From Cardiocondyla obscurior (Eukaryota > Arthropoda > Insecta > Hymenoptera > Formicidae): 64,000 bases of DNA. Shown here piece by piece: positions 10,450 through 21,900 of this stretch. The notes under the pieces were generated by a model. That model saw only the letters and a program-made list of their open reading frames with translations, made no database searches and had not been told where the DNA came from. The position numbers and the translations under genes are program-made. Numbering within the stretch: the first letter of the stretch is position 1; each line of letters opens with the position of its first letter. Location of the stretch: positions 5,682,001 to 5,746,000 of the forward strand of contig NC_091864.1 in NCBI RefSeq assembly GCF_019399895.1, written 5' to 3'.

Positions 10450-12560
10450 TTTTTATCACAATTCTTTTGAGAAATTTTAATATTTCTTTATACAAATTTT
10501 AGTTCTACTTTAAGATGTTTTTTTTTTAACTATATTGCCGAAGAACACATTAGAGAATATTATTGATACTTTTCTGATAACAGTAAAAGTATTCAATGTA
10601 TCTTAAATTGCAGTTTTACATTTTGCAAAGTTTTATAGAACATTTGTACGTGTTATTGTCGCGAGTTTTCTTCAAGGGATATCTTGAACTGTCGCACGTC
10701 CGCATAGTCGCAAGTTAAGGTATCAACTAAGGTAGGGACTATTTCGCACATGCTTTAAATCTGTACTGGAGGTGGTGTCAGATTTGGTCATTGGTTTAGC
10801 TGCGTGTTCTCTCCCTTCAGTCTTTCTTCGTGTTGGTAGACACATACACAATTGTATTTAGGGCCGGTAGTAGATAGGTCCTTCGGTTGCTTGCGAATCA
10901 TGTCGTTGGTGCAACCGCGTGGAATGGGAGGAGCTAACTGGTCATAGGTTCGCTTTTTGAGATTTTCTGCCTGTTGCAGCAGGTGCTATTTTCTCGTCAC
11001 GTGGTTTTACGAATAACTTGTACATTATTAATAAAGCAGCAACATTTTACAACAGTTAAAAGATGAAAGAAATTTATAAATACGTATATAAAGTTTATTT
11101 ATTAATAAAATTAATTAAAATATGTAGTTTGCATTATATTTAAATGTTGTTTAGGTGTAGTAATCAACCTATTAATAATCTTGTTATCTTTAATTTATTA
11201 TCATAAGTACATTGCAAAATAAAGCGACGATTTAGATGAAGACGAGTGCATTTCGCGGATCGGTAGAATAGGATCGGGAACAAACCTTCAATACTCTCGC
11301 TAGGGCTATAAAAGCCTCATGTGAAAAGACATTGTTTGGCTCAGCTGCGGCCCACTACGCGTCTCCATATTACTAACGCGAGGGATCGACCGAAAGGTGC
11401 ATCTGAATCAACGGTTGATTAGGAAATTAAGTGGCTTATTCTTCCCGGTGGTCCGAGCCACTGATCGCGTAGGCGCGATATCATTCTGATTTGTCTAATC
11501 GTCGATCTCAATTGCACCCGGTAGATTTCGGCGCTATCTTGCCAATGTGTCTCTTCTCTTTTTTTTTCTATGCACGTAATAGATTATCGCGTAATACGCT
11601 TTTCCCGGGACACGACGCGCTTATCGTTTTAACGACAAAATTAATCTTATGTGTCATGAATCGACTATGAATATCAATTTAAATGTTGATAGAAATAATA
11701 AGATAAGACTGCAATATTTTGCAAAGTCCTAAAATACATTTTCAAGAATGCTCGCTAGCCTGGTTCGGGACCAGAAGAGGGGCATGGTTCCTTTGGGCCG
11801 CGAATCTTTCATGAATGACGTGATTCATCCGCGTGTACGATGTCGGAGTAGGGAATGACACGAGTGTTCACAAGCCGCACCATCCCCTGCATCAATCCCA
11901 CCCTGCACGCTGGAAACTCGAGCACGAGTGTTTCACCATTCTATCGCGCCCTAAAATGTATGCGGCAAGTGTTTCGGTCCCTTGCACGATTCGTGAGTAG
12001 AAAGTGAGAATAGGAAAGATTCGGGTGGGCTTACAAAGATTCTATTAAAGGTGTAAACATATAGGAAAATTTGATAACATTTTCTATCTATAATATTTAA
12101 AAATAAATTATCAAAAAGAAGCCGTTAAAAAGTAAATTATTTTTTATCTCACTAAAAAATTAGTGAAATAAATTATATACATTATTAGTAATATTCTATT
12201 TATTTCTTTGTAGTTTATCGACAAATTTCGTTTGTCGCTCGTACATTAAGCGAAGGGTCATTCCCTCCATGTGTCTCTCTCTAAAATCAGGGTGCAATTC
12301 AGACAACCGCGAAGCCAGCAAGCGAGCAAGTGTTCCGCCGTGACCAATGGGCCCCTTGCACGCATGTGTGCGCTTCCCAATGCGATATTAATATCGCGAT
12401 TATCATCTACGTATTATCGCAGCACCCTTATGGGTGGGATGTTCAAAATAACCCTAAGCGGAAACACCCCTCCGCGATCTTGTATTCGCGTATACCACCA
12501 AGCTGTGCACCAAGCACCCGGTGTGACGGTGGCACGAGAAGGCGCAAGTGCATTTCGGAT
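10450..12560. other. Intergenic region between Prdm13 and a Gypsy remnant, with a TATA-box candidate
   Basis: I recognise no gene here. The Prdm13 promoter should lie in the first few hundred bases, but no sharp core motif is visible. A perfect CTATAAAAGC box at 11306-11315 on the plus strand sits in a more GC-rich block (about 10680-12000). An initiator-like TCAGCT follows at 11341, 34-36 bases downstream, which is slightly longer than the usual spacing. Nothing downstream gives a convincing coding exon, so any transcript may be noncoding. Confidence 0.3.
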
Positions 12561-12562
12561 TT

Positions 12563-12855
12563 TCATAGGAGAACGCGAGAATACCATTCATTGTTTTTGG
12601 TACTACACCGCGTGATCGCCACTAACTTCTTTAAAAGTTTGCCTCTAACCGCGTATCCATCTATGCGTTTTAATTTCGCTTGTTTGAAAACCTTTTCGAT
12701 GTCATCGATCGCCTGTGCTTTTATTAGTCGTTCTGTCATTCCGGTTTCTTGTTTTTCAATAGCATTGCACTCTAAAATCGGGTTACGGCTTAATGTATTT
12801 ACGTGGTACATGCTTTTACCAGAACGATGCTCGACTTTGTAATCAAATTTTTTTT
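12563..12855 (-). pseudogene. Gypsy-type retrotransposon pol fragment (RNase H end)
   Basis: The minus-strand frame contains DYKVEHRSGKSMYHVNTLSR, the motif at the end of the RNase H domain of Gypsy-like pol (usual form: EHRSG, then HVDALSRNP). A Lys/Ile-rich linker toward the integrase zinc-binding region follows and then the frame ends. Upstream the frame closes at a stop just beyond a poly-A run. No reverse transcriptase, LTRs or integrase adjoin it, so this is an isolated truncated remnant. It lies in the same orientation as the integrase remnant at 24.1-24.4 kb. Confidence 0.75.
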
Positions 12856-13436
12856 ATAAGATCGCCCATCACGCAACGCGATATGTAGATAGCACGGTAT
12901 AATTGCTTACTAAATATTGTGAACTTTTTGCATTATATCGTTATTATCGATAAATATATATTGCATTCACTTAAAATTGTATAGAAGCAGTACATGCGAG
13001 TCGTAATAATAAGAGATGCGCGGAGATTTTTGCTACGGGGACATGGAACCAATCTTATTGTTCTGTCCCTTTACTGAAATCCTGAGTTATGGTTGCTTTT
13101 GCGGGGAGTCATAAAGGTGATTCGTCTCGGTTCTGTATGTATCGAAAGTTAGACGCTGATTCGAAGTGGCTCATGTGTTGTTCATATTCGTTATAAATTA
13201 AATTAGTTTCAGGTAGTTTCAGGTTAAAGTAGTTTAGATATATAAATAATAGAAGAATAGAAGAATCGCTAATAATTGCCTTTGTAAATTTTGTTATTTA
13301 ATTTTAATTATTTTGTTGAATTAGGATACTTTTTAATTAAGAGGCACAATATAGACACAGTATCTGTATGCTGCACAATGTCAATTTGTAGTTGAAACAT
13401 TTCTTAGTGCTATCAAATGTAAATGCGATATGTTAG

Positions 13437-13507
13437 TATGCATAACGATCGACACAGTCGAATACAGCATTTTAATTGTAAACGACTGTGTCGACTTATG
13501 TATCATA
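13437..13507. repeat. Precursor-like hairpin, 21 paired bases
   Basis: A perfect 12-bp stem (TCGACACAGTCG at 13449-13460 with CGACTGTGTCGA at 13483-13494) encloses a 22-base loop. After a small internal loop the stem continues with 5 bp (CATAA/TTATG), then a bulge and 4 more bp (TATG/CATA). Size and loop suit a microRNA precursor, but the arms match no insect microRNA I recall. It could also be a small palindrome left by a transposon. Confidence 0.45.
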
Positions 13508-13973
13508 GTTGAAAAGCACATGGTCATGTACTGTGCTACACAGTGTAGCCTGTGTACGTTTGTGGAAAGTACCTTTAATGTACTTAAAAAAAAACTTTTT
13601 GCAAATTTTTTTGCATCGCATTCCATGTCGGAGAAGTTAAAGTGCACTTCCGCTGTTCACGTGCCACATCGACATATTGCTCGCGTCCCGCAGAAACGAG
13701 TGGCATGTAACACGACACGTGACCACCATATACCCCACAGATATTCTCCATTCCGACCACGCACCCCGCGTTCGAGGCAGTATTTAACCATTAGGAACTG
13801 TTTACTTGATTTTAAGAGTCAATCCAATTCACATGATTGTCTACGGGTAAATATTAAAATATGATAGTGTTTCGTTTTCACTCAAGCTAACAGCTTCTAA
13901 CTAAAGAGACATTTTTATAAAATATAAAGTAAGGTAATATAATACATTTTAAGGACTTATTGTAACATAAATA

Positions 13974-14257
13974 CACACAAAAAAAAATTGTTTTCCGGAT
14001 AAATGGAATTTTTTAAATCTTAAAGATCTTTTATCTTATACATGGTCTCAAAAAGAATTTCTTTAAATGTAGAATAACATTGTTTAAATAGTTTCCCCTT
14101 AATACAAAAAGAAAGAATAGCTCATAAAGATATATAAAAGAATATTTCATAAGATTAATGGGTCATATTGTTAAAAGAAGAATGTAAAATATTAATTTTA
14201 GAATATAACAGAGGAAAAATTACTTTGTACGAAAAATACTTTTTTTTTTTTCGGGTG
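13974..14257. mobile_element. Probable MITE with TA target duplication (284 bp)
   Basis: The left end reads TA|CACACAAAAAAAAATT (TA at 13972-13973). The right end is an approximate inverted copy, AAAACGGGTG|TA in its own orientation ending at 14257 with TA at 14258-14259. Terminal CAC...GTG ends, A/T runs and a TA duplication fit a Tc1/mariner-derived nonautonomous element. Inverted identity beyond about 15 bases is weak and the A-runs inflate it, so confidence is modest. Confidence 0.4.
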
Positions 14258-15442
14258 TATAAATGTAAAATTTAATTAAGAAGAAAATAATATATATTTC
14301 GCTCGGCAAACTTTGTTGTAGCTCGGACGTTTGCAGTAGGTAAAATTTGCACGTGTCGTATTCGCAACGAGAAAAATCACGTAAAGATGCAGGTGACACG
14401 GGTCACATGATAAAATGATGTCGGGGGTTTTCGCGGCGTACCGGTCCTAGCGCATTGGACATCTTTTATCTCTTTTTGTTCAACGTGAAGCGACCCTTCC
14501 CCCTCCCCTCAAAAAACACGACTCACTTGGCACACAATTTTTGTGCGTATTATAATACACGGTACGAGAAAGGAGTCCCCTTGCTTAATTTAATCCAATA
14601 CAATATGTCCCCTTGTCTCACCCCTCGTCCGCGGGGGCTCAGTTAAAGAGGGTGGGTGGCTTTTTAAAACTGTGCCGATCTCAATTCAGCGTGAAACCTC
14701 ATCCCATTACGATCGGTCTAATCCTGATTGGAGCGTACAGGTTTTTTTACTTCGGTGGTATATCGGTGGCTTATGATATCGTGTCTAAGAGAGTGAATTT
14801 CAGGAATAATCTCTGTTCAATATTTGTCATCCGTTAGACGAACGCACATGCAAGTCCGTATGATTTTTTAAATTTTATATGCAGGACCTTAAGGTCCTCT
14901 TATTCCATCCTACTTTCTCTACTCTTTTTTCGCAGACGTATAGCCGCTAGGAACCCCTTGCGTCCGCGCGTCCGCTCCTCTCGCGAGCGGTATCTTTGCG
15001 GTATCTTAAATTAGAGAGGCCTCTTTCTTATCTCGGACAAGGCCACAAAATATTGCGCTTGCGCTCGGAAAGGAATCGTACAAATTTTTTACGAAAGAAT
15101 TCGACTGTATTTAGATCAGTACACAGAGCATTAGGACACATCAGCTCGCGTTGACAGCTCGCACCGAAACCTTCATGTTGTTCACCAACATATTTCCTAA
15201 TTACGAAGAGCGGTTTCCCATCGTCGCGCAAGATAATCGCGCGCGGGTCGTAAACTTTACGCCGAGCAGGGTCGCAACAATATTTAAACTTTGGAGCTTT
15301 TAAAATTACAAATTATGTCTTAGAATATAATCAGCTTCTTATTCTCATTCTTGAAAGCGTTGTGCATTGTTTCCATATTAATCTAAACTGTAAATAAAGT
15401 ACTAGTTATGATATATATTACAAATAGTGATTAACATTACAA

Positions 15443-15757
15443 TTAAGATCTCAGCAACGGAACAATATTGCATAGTTCAGAAAGATTGGTTGTGATAAAT
15501 TGATGTTGGTAAAGCCTTATCTTTATCTCTTGCATCATTTCTGTGATTGCGGGAGCGATAATACCGCGTTGATTTCTAGAATCGATAATTAATTTCTGAT
15601 GGGCCTTTCTCGTTCTCTCGGCGGTCACTGTTTGCGATAGGGATTGTGACCGCCGCGGTGACCTGTCAGAGGGTGCAGGCGAAGGAGATGGATTTGTTGC
15701 ACAGCTGTGTATACCGCTTAATGTAGAAGGTACCGGGGTCGGATATTGCTTTTGTGC
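15443..15757 (-). CDS. Possible alternative last exon of Rsph3
   Basis: A minus-strand frame opens after an acceptor (CCTTAACCAG, ending at about 15758) and runs to a TAA at 15445-15443. It encodes a Ser/Pro-rich stretch (SPSPAPSDRSPRRSQSLSQT) and then a charged helical tail (QRGIIAPAITEMMQEIKIRL). No family is recognised. It lies 171 bases beyond the stop of Rsph3 exon 8, on the same strand. A weak donor inside exon 8 (CAGC|GTGATG, just before the stop) would join it in frame. It could instead be the end of another minus-strand transcript or a chance frame. Confidence 0.3.
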   Translation of the reverse strand, partial: AQKQYPTPVPSTLSGIHSCATNPSPSPAPSDRSPRRSQSLSQTVTAERTRKAHQKLIIDSRNQRGIIAPAITEMMQEIKIRLYQHQFITTNLSELCNIVPLLRS

Positions 15758-15928
15758 TGGTTAAGGTAAATCCCGTTATCCAAAAGTTAATTATGATTTA
15801 CCACTTTTAAATTACAAGTTAATTATTAAATTGAATTAAATAAAATGTTGCTGAGATTTTAATTTCGTAAATTTGTTTGCTAATCTTATACTTTTTGCCA
15901 GAAATATATACAGGAATATCATATCGAA

Positions 15929-18900
15929 CTATCCATCACGCTGAATTGCGTGATTATTTTCCATTGCGGGTGATTCGTAATTCGCGAAATTGTTATCAGT
16001 TCCATCTTCTTCCAAATTGTATACGTTTTCTGGTCTTCTATTTCTTGAATTATCGTAGTCATCACCAAGCTGTCTGTACGTCTGTGCGCGATTCTCCAAG
16101 ATCTCTCTAATAATTTCTGTGGAATAATTATTATATAGCTCGATATATAGAATGCCTAGTTTTGTTATATAAATCTCTCTTTTGTGCTTGATTTTTAAAT
16201 AACATTTGAAAAGGAATAACTCACCCATTAATAATTCTCTGCTTTCAATCACACTGCCCATTTCCTTTTTTACTTCTTTCATTAACCATGGCATAAAACC
16301 CTCTTCGACATCTGAAAATGTGTTTAATATGTTAGTATTTAAATAAATAACAAGCATCTGAATAAGAATAAAAACACAGGACGAATAGACAGTATTAAAT
16401 TAGAGACGGTTATTATATTTGAATAAAATTACGTATCCGCAAGCTTACCAGCCTTAATTTCGTCCAGTAAATACCCAGACATTTTTAGATTCTCTAAAAC
16501 TGCTGGTAAAAGTTCGGCGATATATCCTGTTAACAATACCGCAGCCGCAACACGCTCCTCTGTTTCCTGTTGAGCTTTCATCGTCTCTTCGTGTTGTTTC
16601 AGGCGTTGATCCTACAGAAAATAAGTTTGCTTTATTACTTTTTACGCGTTTTTAGTTTTTCTACTTATAATTTCTACTTATAACTTATATAAAGAAAATA
16701 GACAATGGGTTGAAAAAATAATATTAATTTATTAAAATATTAAAAAATTAAAATTTAGCACCTTTTCTTTTCTACGTTTTCTATGCTCTTCTGCTAGTCG
16801 TTGCTCCTCAGCTTTTTCAGTCATGCGTAATTCAAGAAATCTTCTTTGTTGCTCTTTAAGAGCAGCGATCTCCTCCTCTTCTAGAACCTCGATTAAGGCT
16901 TGCTCGATAGTTTTGCCTACCAAAACCTCCAAAATCGGCTGGACTTCAGTATCATAGTCGAAAAGCTGAAAAACGCAATTATTTCTCTTAATAATACATT
17001 TCTGTCTATTATAATAAATTATTAAGAGCATATACTTCTCCGGGTTCAATTTGAGTGTACGCGTCTTGACCAATTTTTCCCGGATGGTAGGTTGGCAATA
17101 TCGGCTTTTCTAAATAGTAATCGGTTTGCGTGGCTACTTCGGATTCGTCTGGTTTCTCTGTCAACTTGATCACACATTGAAAAGTTTAACATACGTTTAG
17201 TTTTGGCTTATTAATCTATTAATGAGAGATATAAATTTCGATTTACCTCTTCGAGATAAATTTCAGTCTGCACAGGTTCGTGTTTTCTTCCAGGAACCGG
17301 AGGAGGTGAACCTGTTCTGGCAACGAGCGTTCTGCAAGCTTGCACTTGAGCACGTTTCCTTGCCAAATGTTTTCGTCTCGCTTCCGCTTGTCTCGCTGAT
17401 ATCGATTGTTCCCCATCGATCTAAATAAATACGATAATTACGGAAAAATACCTTTTGTTAAAAAAAAAAAAAAAAGAAAAAAATAGTAAAGTACTTACGA
17501 GAGTAGGAACGGAAGCGAAGGTACTCCCGCGAGCCACCCGACGGTCAAACATAATATTCCCGAATGGAACCGATTGATCGCTGTAAAATAATGTTTGATT
17601 TGTAGTAAAATTCCATTTTTAACAATAACATCGAACAAATGAAAAGAAAAACTCAGTTGAGCATGCTGAGAAATAATTATGAAGTCCGCTCTTGGCAAGC
17701 ATCGGCAAATTAATAGAATTATTACAGAGTAGAATAGTTATGTATTTTCTTCCATTAAATTTATTTGCATAGCTGATTATTAAAAAAGAAGCACAATACC
17801 CCGTCCTCGCACTCGTTCAGCTACCTATCTTTTCATACTGGTCTTTTTTAAATCACCCAGCAATTCTAATTATATAAATTCATGACGTTTGAATGGAAGC
17901 CACGTGAAGTTTTAGAGTTAATATAATTTTTTGGAAGACATTGTTTTAATCACGACGACGGTCTAAAGAAAAACTCGAACGCGGTTACAGGCGCACGAGA
18001 ATAAAACCGGGTCGACGAGGAGGGAAAAAAGCGGCGAAAAAGCAGCTGCTATCAACTAAAAGACCAGTGATAAGTGTGATGCCAGTTGTAAGATATTTTC
18101 GTTACCCGCGGAATCCCGGCAGCATATTCGTCATGCCCTCGATCGGTTCCAACTTTTTCGGTAAAGCTCGCGGCGTCTGCGGGAATCTGCTAGAAAAACA
18201 ATTCCCGCTTTTCTTACATACCCTTTTCCTACTTTTTCGAGAAATGCCTTTTATTATTTTAACTTCACGCGCTTTAATTAAATGTATTATCTTTAATTAA
18301 ATTTATGATCAGACTAGAACAACAAACCATGCGCGCTGCTTTTCAAATCCTAATCTAAAATAAATTGGTGGCAAGAATAGAAACAAATTTATTGTTGCCT
18401 CTTCTGCGATGCTGAAAAAAATTAATTTAAAATTGAAATTATTTTATTCTAAGGAATATGCAAGGAGAAAATCGATAGATATTTCTGCGAATAGAAGCGT
18501 TTTGATTTTTTGAAAATATGACTCTCTCTGTTTCTTTTTTTCTCTCTCTCTCTCTGTCACTCTAAATTTATTTCTAGAAATGATTATGAGAATTAAACGG
18601 TGCATAAGGTAACTGCCTCCGTAACCTCAACATGACTTACGCTGGATCGCTTCTCTTGAACCTTCTCGCTTGCTCGCTTAAGGTCGAGGCGGTAGCAATG
18701 GTAGTTGCGTTCATCATGCCGAGAGAAAAATCTACGGTAGCTTTTAGGGCGGCTGGGCATCTGGCATTGTGGCTACTGTGACGTACCTCCGGCCTTTTGG
18801 TAAGCGATACCAGCGATTTGAATCTATACCTCAGAGGGCATCCGTCCGCTATTTCTTCCTCGTTTTTGCTGGGCGCTATACCGAGCAAGGCCGCCACTTC

Positions 18901-21900
18901 CGGCGGCGGCATTAGAAATTCCCCCGTCTTCACGGTCGTGATAAACGGCTTCTTCTGCGGCGGGATCGATTTCTTAGGTGACCTGCGGCCTTGCTCGGTC
19001 TCAGTTTGCTCTTGAATCTTCTTCAGCTTTGCATTTAGTATCTCGTTGAAATCCTCCGTTGATAAAACGATGCTCGCTTTCGACGGTTTCTCTTCAGCAA
19101 TCTCCAGATTGTCGTGGCTTCTACTCTGATGCCTTTTTTTCAAAGGATTGATTTGATTCGATTGTAAATTAGCCAGGACCAGATGTTCGTTGGACCTGCT
19201 AATGCGTCTGCGATTACAGAGGTCGTTTCTTATCGTGTTCTTCATGTTCTCCAAGTGAGTGAGCCGCGACGAATTCATCTCGTCGTCCTCGTTGGCATGC
19301 AAGAGAGGTAAACTCGAGTCCAAGCCATCTTTTTGTAAGATTGTAAAGGCCGGCGGGTCCTTCGGTTCATAATCAAAAGATCCCACATCCGTCGACGGCG
19401 CCAGAGTCGAAATACCGGCCGGCATCCTTTCGATTTCTTTAGACGTTCAATTTTGCGATGGACATGGCAAATCGATTGAGGGGGATTAAAATCGCGCTTT
19501 GTGTTCAATTTTTCAAGGACTTTCTTTTAAAAATTTAAAAATTATATTTTATTTATTATGCAATTTACATTGTACAAAGAAAGGCAATTTGTTTCTTGAA
19601 AATCTCAGCAGCTATTATCTTGAAATTCAATTTATTGATCGGTCATTGATTGTCCGTATTTACGAAGTGAGAACATGAGTCTGAAACGTAAATGTAGCGT
19701 TCGTAATTATTTCTTTAATTATTCACCGATGAAGTCACGAGAGGTTGAGCTATAAGCCAAATGATGTAATTCGAAGTATAAGCAGCAATTTGCAAGAGTT
19801 AATGATAGAAAGTCATGTAAAAAAAAAAAAAAAACTATAAGAAAATCAACGTATTAAAATTCGACGAACGATTTATTTAAAAAAAACTTTATATTTTTAT
19901 TACTGTCAGATCATATTTCGGACGCGATATCGAACCTCCAGACGAGAAAATATTTTATAATTTATCTTTTGTACTATGAATAAACGCGAGTATTATCTTC
20001 AACGGTTATCAATGTGGGAATTAAAACTCTTCGAAATTATATTGACTTTAATCCCTCTCGCAATCAGTTCACGTTAATACATACTGGGCAAAACTGGCGC
20101 CAAACCGACGGTTTTGCTGCTGTGCGCGGAAGCTCGAGGAAAACGTGATCGTTCGCCGAGTGTAGCCACGGCATTACTGACTCGCGGGGGAGTTTAGAGA
20201 GACTGGACAATGTCCTTAGAATCGACCGATATAGACCACGCAGGCCAAGTTGCACATATATCTTCACCCCGCGGCCGACCACTCAATAACGCTGACCACT
20301 GCGAACGTTGCGCATGCTTAAGTCACACCGACTGGAATATTGTCGGGGGAATCTACCTGCCTGGGTAGGTAGCGAACCTGCCCGAGAACTTCCGACCCTA
20401 CCAACACTTCAAGGTGAAACCCGCACTTCTAATCGCGGTGGCCTGTCGCGAAAACGCGACTTGTCACTCATATTCTAGGTATAGAAGAGCAATTTTTTCT
20501 CACCTCGTTCCGCTTTTAAGGGAACACACGTATGAATTCCTTTTCGCCGTACCTAAAAGAAATTGCAGTCGCTCGGGGTAACCTTGGCGTCGAGGTTTCT
20601 TATTCCTCAAAACACCATCGAAGATATATGACCAGCCGCTCCGCTTTGCAACGGTAGTTATTTACTAATGCAGGTGTGTACGTGCTCGCGCGATAGAACG
20701 TAGGTGAAAAATGAATTATGAGATGAGTAAGGCATTTTGTTGCCGCATGACTTATGCAAATAGTGCACATGGAAATTCAGATTCAGAATACAATTAGACG
20801 TAATATAAGTATGAATCATATGTAATTATTTTGCAATAATACTTCACGGCAAATTTATATTTTGTCGCATATTTTATTTGCTTCAATGCCTCTTTAAGAA
20901 ATTCAACCAGAAACTCCATTTCATATATAATTATATGTATCGCGATCACACGTTTATAATGGTATCGTGCCGCTCGAAAGTACATTATATCCGACGTATA
21001 TAGCGCTTATTAATCTAACTATAAAATCTATTCTCAGCAAACAAAGTTGCAGGCTAAAGCAGCTTATGTCCCTTTAACATAATTCTGTAAAAATTATTTG
21101 CATAAATTCCACTTGAATGAGAGAGACATAACTTTTGTACAATCACAGATTTTATCTTAAAATATCGAAGTAAAATATAAAAGGTGCTTTTCAGTCAAAA
21201 GATACGGTGTCGACACAGTGTTCTGCGCAAATAAATCGGAGTAAATAATTTTTTTTGAGAAATTTTTTTATAATTGAAACTACATTAATTCTTTTTTTTT
21301 TTTTTTTTTTTTTTTTTAAGCAGCAGTCGCCTATGTACATTGATCGAAAGCACTCATTATAATCGTAACATAATGTAGATTTGCGATATGTTAATCTTGA
21401 CAAAGTTTTGACTCGAGAAAGTATTGATTTGAGTAAAATCTAAAAATATCAATGTCATTTAACAAGTAAAAATTTATGTTGAAGTTTGTAAAGGGTGTAG
21501 CAATAGAAGTTTTTTTTTCTCGTCCTTGCGAGCGCATAATTGGTTGATTGGTTACCTTATAGCCGAATAACGTTGGAAATAGTAACTGGCTGTTTACGAT
21601 CGTCGATAGTGGCTTGCAAAATTCGCATTATCGCCTCATAAATTTTTTAAGAAGTCTGTCGATCGGAATTGACTGTGCGAGTGAAAAATTGATTTAATAA
21701 TCTCTCCGTTTATTTTATAATTCCGCGAGAGAGAGCCTCGTGTCGTCGACCCCCTTCTCGAGACAACGAGTTTCATGTCTTAATTATTTTATAAAGAATT
21801 GACATTCTCTTGATTCAGGAAGGTTTCATGTAAGAAATTATTATTATTAATTCATGATCGAATGTCTGCATATAATGTAAAGCATACGTTTCTTTATTCT

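Larger units (their letters stand above)
12860..15440. other. AT-rich intergenic region
   Basis: No coding gene is supported. It contains the hairpin at 13437-13507, a probable TA-flanked inverted-repeat element at 13974-14257 and a more GC-rich block at about 14330-15250. Open frames in this stretch (for example 13430-13864 plus and 15028-15231 minus) show no family motif. Confidence 0.5.

Noticed and set aside
12271..12842. Two plus-strand frames of 114 and 170 codons
   Set aside because: Their right part is antisense to the RNase H remnant and the rest lacks any motif.
20064..20282. 72-codon minus frame between the two Rsph3 first exons
   Set aside because: No acceptor and donor pair fits the Rsph3 phase, and there is no motif. 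More likely promoter or leader sequence.
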